From CAYGZC01 sp964354225 (GTDB lineage: Bacteria > Bacteroidota > Ignavibacteria > UBA10030 > SZUA-254), in contig CAYGZC010000028.1 in the NCBI GenBank assembly GCA_964354225.1, positions 1 to 64,000 on the forward strand: DNA of 64,000 nt, given 5' to 3'. Shown in pieces: positions 1 to 7,164 of the stretch. Under the pieces are notes generated by a model that saw only the letters and a program-made list of their open reading frames with translations, was not told the DNA's origin and did not search any database. Every line of letters begins with the position of its first letter. Within the stretch, counting starts at the first letter, position 1. The position numbers were made by a program, and so were the translations under genes.

Positions 1-1
1 T

Positions 2-1411
2 GTGTTTCTGATTATTCTGGAAATGTTTGCAACACAATCGAAACCCTACATGGGAATCATCACTTTTGTTATTCTTCCAATGGTTCTCTTTGTTGGAATA
101 ATCCTGGTTGCTTTTGGAATTATTCGTGAACATCGAAGAGAACGCTTGGGGAAACCTCACGGTCTTCATCTTCCACAGATCGATCTGAATAACCCGCATC
201 ATCGCGCCGCATTTACTCTTTTCTCAATTGGAACCATCGTCTTATTGGCTTTCTCAGCATTCGGCAGTTTCAAAGCGTATGAGTACACAGATTCAGATCA
301 ATTTTGCGGCGAAATATGTCACAATGTTATGGAGCCTGAGTACACCGCATATCAATACTCACCTCATGCCCGCGTTGGTTGCGTACAATGCCACATCGGG
401 TCGGGCACCGACTGGTTTGTGCGGGCAAAAATCTCTGGCAGTTATCAGGTGTATGCTGTGCTGTTCAATAAATATCCAAAGCCCATTCCCACGCCTATCG
501 AAAATCTACGCCCTGCGCAGCAAACATGCGAACAATGTCATTGGCCCAAACATTTTTTCAGCGAAAAGGAGCATGTTAATACTTATTATATATCGGATGA
601 ACATAACACTAAGTGGACATTAAACCTGCTGATGAAAATTGGCGGAGGAAATATCGAAGCTGGCCCAACTTCTGGAATCCATTGGCACATGAATATTGCA
701 CACGAGGTTTCATATGCCGCGCTTGATACGCAACGGCAGGTTATACCCTGGGTGCGCTCCAAAACTCCGGACGGTAAGGAAACAATTTATCGGAGTACCG
801 ATATTACAATAAGCGACGACTCTCTTAAGAAATCTTTAGTTCGAAGGATGGATTGCATTGATTGCCATAACCGTCCGACACACATATATCATCCGCCGGC
901 ACGCTCTGTTAATCACATCATGTCGCTTGGATGGATTGATTCAAAACTTCCCAACATTAAAAGTATCTCGGTGAACGCGCTGGAAAATCCATATATCGGC
1001 AGGCAAAGCGCACTTGATAGCATTAAGCTCGGCATAAACGAATATTATCAGCAGAACTACCCGGATATTGCCTCATCAAAAAAAGTAAAAATTGACAGCG
1101 CTATCGTCGAAGTGCAAAAAATTTACAACCGCAATTACTTTCCCGAGATGAAAGTTAACTGGAAAAACTTCAACAACAACATCGGACATTTATTTTATCT
1201 GGGATGTTTCCGATGTCACGACGGTAAACATGTCAGTGATAACGGGAAAGTTCTTTCAAAAGACTGTAATGTTTGCCATACAATATTAGCGCAGCAATTC
1301 GAACAGGACACACTTCGACTGTCGCTCGGCGGCGTCGATTATAAGCATCCTGTTGATGTAGGCGATGCTTGGAAAGAAACGAATTGTAGTGATTGTCATA
1401 ATCCAAAATAA
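2..1411 (+). CDS. NapC/NirT-type multihaem cytochrome c, 5' end outside the window
   Basis: Membrane-anchored multihaem cytochrome that probably takes electrons from quinol, or passes them between the membrane and periplasmic cytochromes. The visible 469 residues hold two membrane segments (about 17-40 and 70-92). Then come a CX3CH motif (CGEICH, residues 102-107) and six CXXCH motifs starting near residues 127, 176, 285, 402, 422 and 462, seven haem sites in all. The FCGxxCH start followed by a CHIG segment is typical of a large NapC/NirT subfamily seen in metal- and sulfur-cycling bacteria. The reading frame is open at the window edge, and relatives carry roughly another 40 N-terminal residues with part of the first membrane hairpin. 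The GTG at base 2 is therefore not taken as the true start. It heads a run of tightly spaced redox genes. Confidence 0.85.
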   Translation: MFLIILEMFATQSKPYMGIITFVILPMVLFVGIILVAFGIIREHRRERLGKPHGLHLPQIDLNNPHHRAAFTLFSIGTIVLLAFSAFGSFKAYEYTDSDQFCGEICHNVMEPEYTAYQYSPHARVGCVQCHIGSGTDWFVRAKISGSYQVYAVLFNKYPKPIPTPIENLRPAQQTCEQCHWPKHFFSEKEHVNTYYISDEHNTKWTLNLLMKIGGGNIEAGPTSGIHWHMNIAHEVSYAALDTQRQVIPWVRSKTPDGKETIYRSTDITISDDSLKKSLVRRMDCIDCHNRPTHIYHPPARSVNHIMSLGWIDSKLPNIKSISVNALENPYIGRQSALDSIKLGINEYYQQNYPDIASSKKVKIDSAIVEVQKIYNRNYFPEMKVNWKNFNNNIGHLFYLGCFRCHDGKHVSDNGKVLSKDCNVCHTILAQQFEQDTLRLSLGGVDYKHPVDVGDAWKETNCSDCHNPK

Positions 1412-1436
1412 CCGTAACGATTTCGTTAGGTGACAA

Positions 1437-2177
1437 ATGAGAAAATTTCTATTCAAATTACCGGAACAAGCCGGACGGCTACTTATTGTGTTCATTGTGT
1501 TTATAGCTCTTATATTGCTTGTGAGGTTCCTTCTTCCAGCTTCACTTAAAGACCATAGAATTCATATCCAAAACACAGTTCGGATGGAAATGTCACGTCA
1601 AGTTCGATATGCCGGATCGGAATTATGCGCATCATGTCACGATGAATACAGCTTGAAGAAAAATGGGTATCATAAAAATCTATCTTGCGAAACCTGCCAT
1701 GGCACATCGAAGGAGCACAGCGAGAATCCTACGGAAGTAAAACCGGTGGTACCTCGTCAACGCGATTTTTGTACCCGTTGTCATGCATTTGATGCTTCGA
1801 GGCCCACAGGGTTTCCACAAATCAATCCTTCGGTTCATAATCCGATGAAAGCCTGCGTTACATGTCATAACCCTCATGATCCAAAACCACCGAATGTTCC
1901 TCAGGAATGTCAAGCATGTCATGCAGAGATCGCTCGAACAAAAGCAATCTCCTCACACGTAATGCTTGAATGTATAATTTGCCATGAAGTGCCAACGGAG
2001 CATAAGGTAGCACCGAGAAATGTTAAAGCATCAATTCCCGCTGAACGAGAGTTTTGCGGAAAATGTCATTCCACTCATTCAAATATAAAAGAAACTTTCA
2101 AGGTTGATCTTGCCACGCACGGTGAAAAATACCTTTGCTGGCAATGTCATTATCCACATATGCCTGAGGTAGAATAA
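1437..2177 (+). CDS. Octahaem membrane-anchored cytochrome c
   Basis: A 246-residue protein with a single N-terminal membrane segment (about 13-35) acting as an uncleaved anchor, followed by a compact periplasmic domain. It holds eight CXXCH motifs between residues 64 and 238 (CASCH, CETCH, CTRCH, CVTCH, CQACH, CIICH, CGKCH, CWQCH). The dense spacing and paired motifs resemble the doubled-CXXCH and cytochrome c7/NrfH-like families; an exact family cannot be assigned by eye. It starts 25 bp after the preceding cytochrome and one base before the ferredoxin gene, so it is very likely co-transcribed. It probably relays electrons between the quinol-reactive membrane subunits and other periplasmic cytochromes. 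Confidence 0.85.
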   Translation: MRKFLFKLPEQAGRLLIVFIVFIALILLVRFLLPASLKDHRIHIQNTVRMEMSRQVRYAGSELCASCHDEYSLKKNGYHKNLSCETCHGTSKEHSENPTEVKPVVPRQRDFCTRCHAFDASRPTGFPQINPSVHNPMKACVTCHNPHDPKPPNVPQECQACHAEIARTKAISSHVMLECIICHEVPTEHKVAPRNVKASIPAEREFCGKCHSTHSNIKETFKVDLATHGEKYLCWQCHYPHMPEVE

Positions 2178-2178
2178 T

Positions 2179-2919
2179 ATGGAAAGAAGAAAATTTGGTA
2201 GAAAGCTTTTTACGTTGCTGATATCAAGCACGGTCTTCGGAGGATTACTGAAGAAGGCGAATGCTCAAACTAAAGATTACGATCCGTCGAAACACTATTA
2301 TGGAATGGGTATTCAAACAAACAAGTGTATCGGATGCGGCAGATGTGTTGAAGCGTGTAAAGACGAAAATAACGTGCCGAGGGAACCGTTTTTCTTCCGT
2401 ACTTGGGTTGAACGTTACACGATAAAGAAAGATGGCGAGGTAACGGTACAAAATATTGACTCGCGTATTACTACCCAGCATGAAAATATCTTCGAAAAAG
2501 AAATTCTCAGAAGTTTCTTCGTGCCTAAGCTTTGTAATCAGTGCGATAATCCGCCGTGTGTTCAGGTATGTCCCGTCGGTGCAACATTTAAAACGGAAGA
2601 TGGTGTAATTATTGTCGACGAGGACCGCTGTATTGGATGCAGGTATTGTATTCAAGCTTGCCCATACGGTGCACGCTACCTCCATCCCGAAAAACAGACT
2701 GCGGATAAATGTACGTTCTGTTACCACCGGGTAACGAAAGATATGTTCCCGGCATGTGTAGAAGTGTGTCCAACACAAGCAAGAATTTTCGGTGATTTAC
2801 GAACTACTGCAAGTCCGCTGATGAGATTTAAACGGTTAAATAAATTACATGTTCTAAAACCATTTTTAAATACTGAACCCAAGGTTTCTTATTCCGATCT
2901 TGATGGAGAAGTACGATGA
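2179..2919 (+). CDS. Tat-type ferredoxin subunit with four [4Fe-4S] sites (NrfC/PsrB/HybA-like)
   Basis: Iron-sulfur electron-transfer subunit of the DMSO-reductase/NrfC type. The N-terminus has a twin arginine (MERRKFGRKLF) followed by a hydrophobic stretch ending near ANAQ, which suggests Tat export. Four cysteine groups are visible: CIGCGRCVEAC from residue 50, CNQCDNPPCVQVCP, CIGCRYCIQACPYG, and a split CTFC...CVEVCP set. Together they would bind four [4Fe-4S] clusters. The stop codon overlaps the next gene, an NrfD-type membrane protein, by 4 bp; that pairing is the classic FeS/NrfD module. No molybdopterin catalytic subunit is present beside it in the window, so its redox partner is probably one of the adjacent cytochromes. 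Confidence 0.88.
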   Translation: MERRKFGRKLFTLLISSTVFGGLLKKANAQTKDYDPSKHYYGMGIQTNKCIGCGRCVEACKDENNVPREPFFFRTWVERYTIKKDGEVTVQNIDSRITTQHENIFEKEILRSFFVPKLCNQCDNPPCVQVCPVGATFKTEDGVIIVDEDRCIGCRYCIQACPYGARYLHPEKQTADKCTFCYHRVTKDMFPACVEVCPTQARIFGDLRTTASPLMRFKRLNKLHVLKPFLNTEPKVSYSDLDGEVR

Positions 2920-4133
2920 CACAGCCATTACATCAGACATTATACGAATTGTTAAAGCAGGTTACCGGATTTATTTATCCAAATGAGATTGAAGTTCACT
3001 GGGGAATCCTTGTTGTGGTATATCCCTACCTGACGGGGCTTGTTGCAGGAGCTTTTATTCTTGCTTCGCTTGTTAAAGTTTTCAATGTGAAAGAAGTGCA
3101 GTCGGTGTACAGGCTTTCACTGCTAACGGCACTTGCATTTTTAATTATCGCGCCGCTGCCTTTATTACTACATCTTGGTCATCCAGAACGATCGTTTGAA
3201 ATATTTCTCAATCCGAATTTTACTTCTGCTATGGCAATGTTCGGTTTTGTTTACGCCTGGTATCTTATGGTCGTGCTCTTGCTTGAAATTTGGTTTACCT
3301 ATCGCAAAGATATTATTATTTGGTCGAAGAACGAAAAATTTACGATGAGGTGGATTCACAAGATCATTTCCTTGTTTTCAACCGATGTTAGCGAGAAGTC
3401 CATTATCTTTGATAAGAAGATCGTAAAAGCAATTACTATTATCGGTATTCCTTCAGCATTTCTTCTACACGGATATGTTGGTTTTATCTTTGGCTCAATC
3501 AAAGCTAATCCATGGTGGAGTAGCGTACTCATGCCGATCGTGTTTCTTTTTTCTGCGATCGTCTCGGGCATTGCACTCGTCCTTCTAATCTACATGATCG
3601 TCACACCATCAAGAGGTCAAAAGATCGACATGAGATGTTTGGATAAAATAGCATCATATCTCTTCTACGCTGTTATTGTCGATTTTTCATTGGAGCTTCT
3701 CGATTTCATTCATCGATTATACGAAAGTGAGGAATCGATAAAAATACTTACAGAGCTGGTTGTAAACAAACTCTTCATCAGTCTGGGAATCATTCAGGTT
3801 CTTCTTGGCATGTTGTTACCCTTAGGTATTATGGTCGCCATCAAGCTTTTCAGATTCGACTCAGAATTAAGAAAATTGCTCTATTTTGTTTCTGCAATTC
3901 TTATTCAATTGGGGATTTTCGCAACACGATGGAATGTTGTGGTAGGCGGTCAGATGTTTTCAAAAAGTTTCAGAGGATTAACAACATACAAAATGGAGTT
4001 AACAGGTTTAGAGGGATTATTGGTGACGCTGCTTCTTCTTGTTTTACCTTTTATTGTTCTCACAATTTTAATTAAAATTTTCCCTCCATGGGAACCGACT
4101 CCAATCAGTGATCTTGAAGCTGTCTCCGACTAA
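2916..4133 (+). CDS. NrfD/PsrC-type polytopic quinone-interacting membrane protein
   Basis: A 405-residue integral membrane protein with about nine to ten hydrophobic segments. It shows NrfD/PsrC family features: an early WGILVVVYPYLTGLVAGAF helix, a conserved LLHLGHPER segment near residue 90, and a HGYVGFIFG segment near residue 187. Members oxidise or reduce quinone on the periplasmic side and exchange electrons with an FeS subunit, here the gene that overlaps its start by 4 bp. It is followed 12 bp later by a Rieske gene, so one operon encodes two kinds of quinol-active module. The specific quinol (probably menaquinol) is inferred. Confidence 0.85.
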   Translation: MTQPLHQTLYELLKQVTGFIYPNEIEVHWGILVVVYPYLTGLVAGAFILASLVKVFNVKEVQSVYRLSLLTALAFLIIAPLPLLLHLGHPERSFEIFLNPNFTSAMAMFGFVYAWYLMVVLLLEIWFTYRKDIIIWSKNEKFTMRWIHKIISLFSTDVSEKSIIFDKKIVKAITIIGIPSAFLLHGYVGFIFGSIKANPWWSSVLMPIVFLFSAIVSGIALVLLIYMIVTPSRGQKIDMRCLDKIASYLFYAVIVDFSLELLDFIHRLYESEESIKILTELVVNKLFISLGIIQVLLGMLLPLGIMVAIKLFRFDSELRKLLYFVSAILIQLGIFATRWNVVVGGQMFSKSFRGLTTYKMELTGLEGLLVTLLLLVLPFIVLTILIKIFPPWEPTPISDLEAVSD

Positions 4134-4145
4134 GGAAAAGTAACA

Positions 4146-4601
4146 ATGAATGAAAATACATTTGGTCAAACACAACAGAGCAAACGCAATTTTCTGAAGT
4201 TCATCCTATCGGGAGGACTACTGGCGCTGGCTGGTTCAGTTTTCTATCCGATACTTGCATATCTGAAACCCCCTAAACAAGCTGAGGTTGAAGTATCGAG
4301 TGTAAAAGCAGGTAAGCTTAGTGAAATAGAAAAAGAAAGCGGACAAATCATCAAGTTTGGCAACAAGCCAGTAATTCTTATCCGATCATCGAGCGGCGAC
4401 TTGCGAGCATTTTCCGCTACCTGTACTCATCTTGATTGTACTGTTCAGTATAGAAAAGATTTCGGAATGATTTGGTGTGCATGCCACAACGGCAAATATG
4501 ATCTGAATGGTCGAAATGTATCGGGTCCACCACCTAGGCCATTGGATGAATACAGAGTAGTTGTTCAAGGAGAGGAGGTATTCATTTCTAAAAAGTTATG
4601 A
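4146..4601 (+). CDS. Rieske [2Fe-2S] protein
   Basis: High-potential iron-sulfur subunit of a bc/b6f-type complex. Box I is C93-T-H95-L-D-C98 and box II is C111-A-C113-H114-N-G. C93, H95, C111 and H114 would ligate the cluster, and C98/C113 would form the usual disulfide. Box II carries Ala in place of the usual Pro (CPCH). The N-terminus reads KRNFLKF followed by a hydrophobic helix, a Lys-Arg variant of the Tat motif, consistent with an uncleaved membrane anchor. The gene overlaps the following cytochrome b gene by 4 bp, so the two are translationally coupled. At 151 residues the length is normal for the family. Confidence 0.93.
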   Translation: MNENTFGQTQQSKRNFLKFILSGGLLALAGSVFYPILAYLKPPKQAEVEVSSVKAGKLSEIEKESGQIIKFGNKPVILIRSSSGDLRAFSATCTHLDCTVQYRKDFGMIWCACHNGKYDLNGRNVSGPPPRPLDEYRVVVQGEEVFISKKL

Positions 4602-5677
4602 AAACACTTTGGCGAAAATTTTATAAGTGGATCGATGAACGAGTTGAGCTTGAAAATCTGGTTGAGTTCATGGGAAAAAAATACGTCCCCGTTCATCGGC
4701 ATTCTATATGGTATTACTTTGGCGGTGTATCACTGTTTCTCTTTATTATCCAGGTAATCACCGGTATTATGCTGCTTCTCTATTATAAAGGTGGAGAAGA
4801 GCTTGCATTCGAGAGCATTCAGTTTCTTATGTCGAAGGTACAATTCGGCTGGTTAATTCGTTCCATCCATAGTTGGGCCGCAAACCTGTTCATCCTCGCG
4901 GCAATGATCCACATGTTCAGTGTATTTTTCGAGCGGTCATACAGAAAACCTCGTGAAGTTACCTGGGTGACTGGGATGCTGATGTTCTTCCTCGCACTCG
5001 GTTTTGGTTTTAGCGGTTATCTTTTACCATGGAATGAGCTTGCATTTTTTGCAACAAAAGTCGGAACCGATATTGCCGGTGTTGTGCCCTTCATCGGAAA
5101 ACCACTGATGGTATTTCTCAGGAGTGGTGATGATGTTACCGGTGCCACACTCTCTCGTTTCTTTGGTTTCCACGTAGCTGTATTTCCGGGAATTTTCACA
5201 GTGCTGTTAGGTATACATCTTATTCTTGTGCAGCGACAAGGCATGAGCGAACCAATTGGTATTCTTACTGAGGATAAAAAAGAATTAAGAACGATGCCGT
5301 TCTTTCCAAATTTCCTGTTACGTGATATTCTTCTCTGGTTGATTGTATTGAATCTGCTTGCAATTCTTGCAGTATTTTTCCCATGGGAATTGGGACATAA
5401 AGCCGATCCATTTGCATCAGCTCCGGCCGGTATCAAACCCGAGTGGTACTTTCTTTTTATGTTCCAGACTTTAAAATATATCCCCGCGAAGGTTTTGGTT
5501 ATTGATGGTGAGATTTTAGGCATTTTGCTTTTCAGTATCGCCGGTTTGTTCTGGCTCCTTGTTCCATTTTGGGATCGGAAGAGCGCAAGAGGCGAGAAGA
5601 ATCGTTTCATAAATTATATCGGCTTGTTCGTTGTTTTATACATCATCCTCTTTACAATTATTGGATGGGTCGCATGA
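4598..5677 (+). CDS. Cytochrome b, b6/subunit IV fused
   Basis: Quinol-oxidising cytochrome b of 359 residues with about eight membrane helices, combining the b6-like N-terminal part and the subunit IV-like part in one chain. The two haem b ligand pairs are visible as H-x13-H (in RSIH...MIH) and H-x14-H (in GFH...GIH). The x14 spacing of the second pair is the b6f rather than the bc1 pattern. The Qo-site PEWYF motif is present near residue 285. No cysteine is seen at the N-terminus where b6-type proteins attach haem cn. It overlaps the Rieske gene upstream and an 11-haem cytochrome downstream (ATGA overlap). The multihaem protein therefore probably replaces cytochrome c1 or f as electron acceptor. 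Confidence 0.93.
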   Translation: MKTLWRKFYKWIDERVELENLVEFMGKKYVPVHRHSIWYYFGGVSLFLFIIQVITGIMLLLYYKGGEELAFESIQFLMSKVQFGWLIRSIHSWAANLFILAAMIHMFSVFFERSYRKPREVTWVTGMLMFFLALGFGFSGYLLPWNELAFFATKVGTDIAGVVPFIGKPLMVFLRSGDDVTGATLSRFFGFHVAVFPGIFTVLLGIHLILVQRQGMSEPIGILTEDKKELRTMPFFPNFLLRDILLWLIVLNLLAILAVFFPWELGHKADPFASAPAGIKPEWYFLFMFQTLKYIPAKVLVIDGEILGILLFSIAGLFWLLVPFWDRKSARGEKNRFINYIGLFVVLYIILFTIIGWVA

Positions 5678-7152
5678 GAAGACAAATATTAATGATCGAA
5701 ATTGTTGTTGTAACAACAATCTTATTCAGTGGATTAATAACAGCCGCCGATCAGTGTTTGAAATGCCACGAAGGACTGGGCGATAAACAATCTTCAATGT
5801 TCAAACATGGTATTCATTTTTCGAAAGGTATATCTTGTGCGGGCTGCCACGGAGGTAATTCAAATACTGATGATATGGAGCAAGCAATGAGCGCGAAGGA
5901 AGGATTCATCGGCGTGCCAAAGGGTGACGATATCTCAAAAACATGCGCTAATTGTCATTCAAATACCGAGAGGATGAAAGAATTTGGCTCATCACTTCCC
6001 ACAAATCAATGGGAAAACTTGCAAACAAGTGTTCATTCAAAATCTGCACTGAAGGGAAAAGAGCATATTGCACAATGTACCACTTGCCACGGTATTCACA
6101 ACATCGTCTCTACTAAAAATCCAACGTCACCCGTCTATCCATTAAATGTTGTGAAAACTTGTACAAAGTGTCATGCTGATATTGCTTCTATGAAAACGTA
6201 CAATCCGTCGCTGCCGGTAGATCAATTGGAGAAGTATCGAACGAGTATACACGGGATGAAGAATGCAAAAGGTGATTCGAAAGTTGCTGAATGTGCAAGC
6301 TGCCATGGCAGCCACGATATACGTAATGCGAAAGATGCGAAATCAAAGATATATGCAGTGAATCTACCCCAGACTTGTTCAAACTGCCACAGCAATGCCG
6401 AGTACATGAAAGAATACAATGTACCGACGAACCAATTCGAGAAATTCTCGAAGAGTGTTCATGGGTTGGCTCTTCTACAAAAACACGATGTTGCTGCGCC
6501 TGCCTGTAACGATTGTCATGGGAATCATGGTGCCACACCACCCGGTATTGAGTCAATATCAAAAGTATGCGGTACATGCCATGCATTAAATGCCGATTTG
6601 TTCTCAGCAAGTCCGCATAAAAAAGTATTTGATGAAAGAAAACTTCCTGAATGTGAAACATGCCACGGAAATCATGAGATCATAGCTGCAACAGACAAAC
6701 TTCTCGGAGTTTCTCCCAATGCAGTTTGCAGCAAATGCCACCATGAGAATGAAAACCCAAAAGGATATGTTGTTGCAAAAACAATGCGACAGCTTATCGA
6801 TACCCTTGAATTTTCGGAACAGAATGCCAATTCAGTGGTAACTGATGCGGAACAGAAAGGTATGGAAATCTCGGAAGCAAAGTTCAAGTTAAAAGATATT
6901 CGGCAATCAAGATTGCAGGCGCGCACGATGGTTCATTCGTTTAACGAGGAAAAATTCCGTGAAGTTGTTGAAAAGGGATTAACAGTTTCATCGGTTGTTG
7001 CTGAAGAAGGCAAGCAGGCAATCGATGAATATTATTTCCGTCGATGGGGATTAGGCATTGCGACATTGTTCATTACAATTGTTGGAATTTCGTTATACAT
7101 AACCATCCGGCGGATCGAGCGTAAGCAGCAAAACAAGACATTTATTAAATAA
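5674..7152 (+). CDS. Undecahaem cytochrome c with C-terminal membrane anchor
   Basis: A 492-residue exported cytochrome. The ATG at 5674 is chosen because it overlaps the stop of cytochrome b in an ATGA and is followed by a signal-like segment (RRQILMIEIVVVTTILFSG). The frame is open further upstream, but that part lies inside cytochrome b. Eleven CXXCH motifs are visible (CLKCH, CAGCH, CANCH, CTTCH, CTKCH, CASCH, CSNCH, CNDCH, CGTCH, CETCH, CSKCH). A roughly 100-residue unit of the form CxxCH...VHS...CxxCHGxH repeats about three times, suggesting internal duplication. A helical region and one membrane helix (about 459-480) with a basic tail end the protein. It probably acts as the periplasmic electron acceptor of the Rieske/cytochrome b pair. 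Confidence 0.88.
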   Translation: MRRQILMIEIVVVTTILFSGLITAADQCLKCHEGLGDKQSSMFKHGIHFSKGISCAGCHGGNSNTDDMEQAMSAKEGFIGVPKGDDISKTCANCHSNTERMKEFGSSLPTNQWENLQTSVHSKSALKGKEHIAQCTTCHGIHNIVSTKNPTSPVYPLNVVKTCTKCHADIASMKTYNPSLPVDQLEKYRTSIHGMKNAKGDSKVAECASCHGSHDIRNAKDAKSKIYAVNLPQTCSNCHSNAEYMKEYNVPTNQFEKFSKSVHGLALLQKHDVAAPACNDCHGNHGATPPGIESISKVCGTCHALNADLFSASPHKKVFDERKLPECETCHGNHEIIAATDKLLGVSPNAVCSKCHHENENPKGYVVAKTMRQLIDTLEFSEQNANSVVTDAEQKGMEISEAKFKLKDIRQSRLQARTMVHSFNEEKFREVVEKGLTVSSVVAEEGKQAIDEYYFRRWGLGIATLFITIVGISLYITIRRIERKQQNKTFIK

Positions 7153-7164
7153 GAAAGAGAAATA

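Noticed and set aside
2179..4133. Alternative complex III (ActB/ActC) assignment for the FeS and NrfD genes
   Set aside because: There is no large ActB-type fused molybdopterin-like subunit, second NrfD or ActD/ActE genes; the pair is the simple NrfC/NrfD type.
5569..5673. N-terminal extension of the 11-haem cytochrome
   Set aside because: It lies wholly within the cytochrome b gene, and the ATGA overlap plus signal peptide favour 5674.
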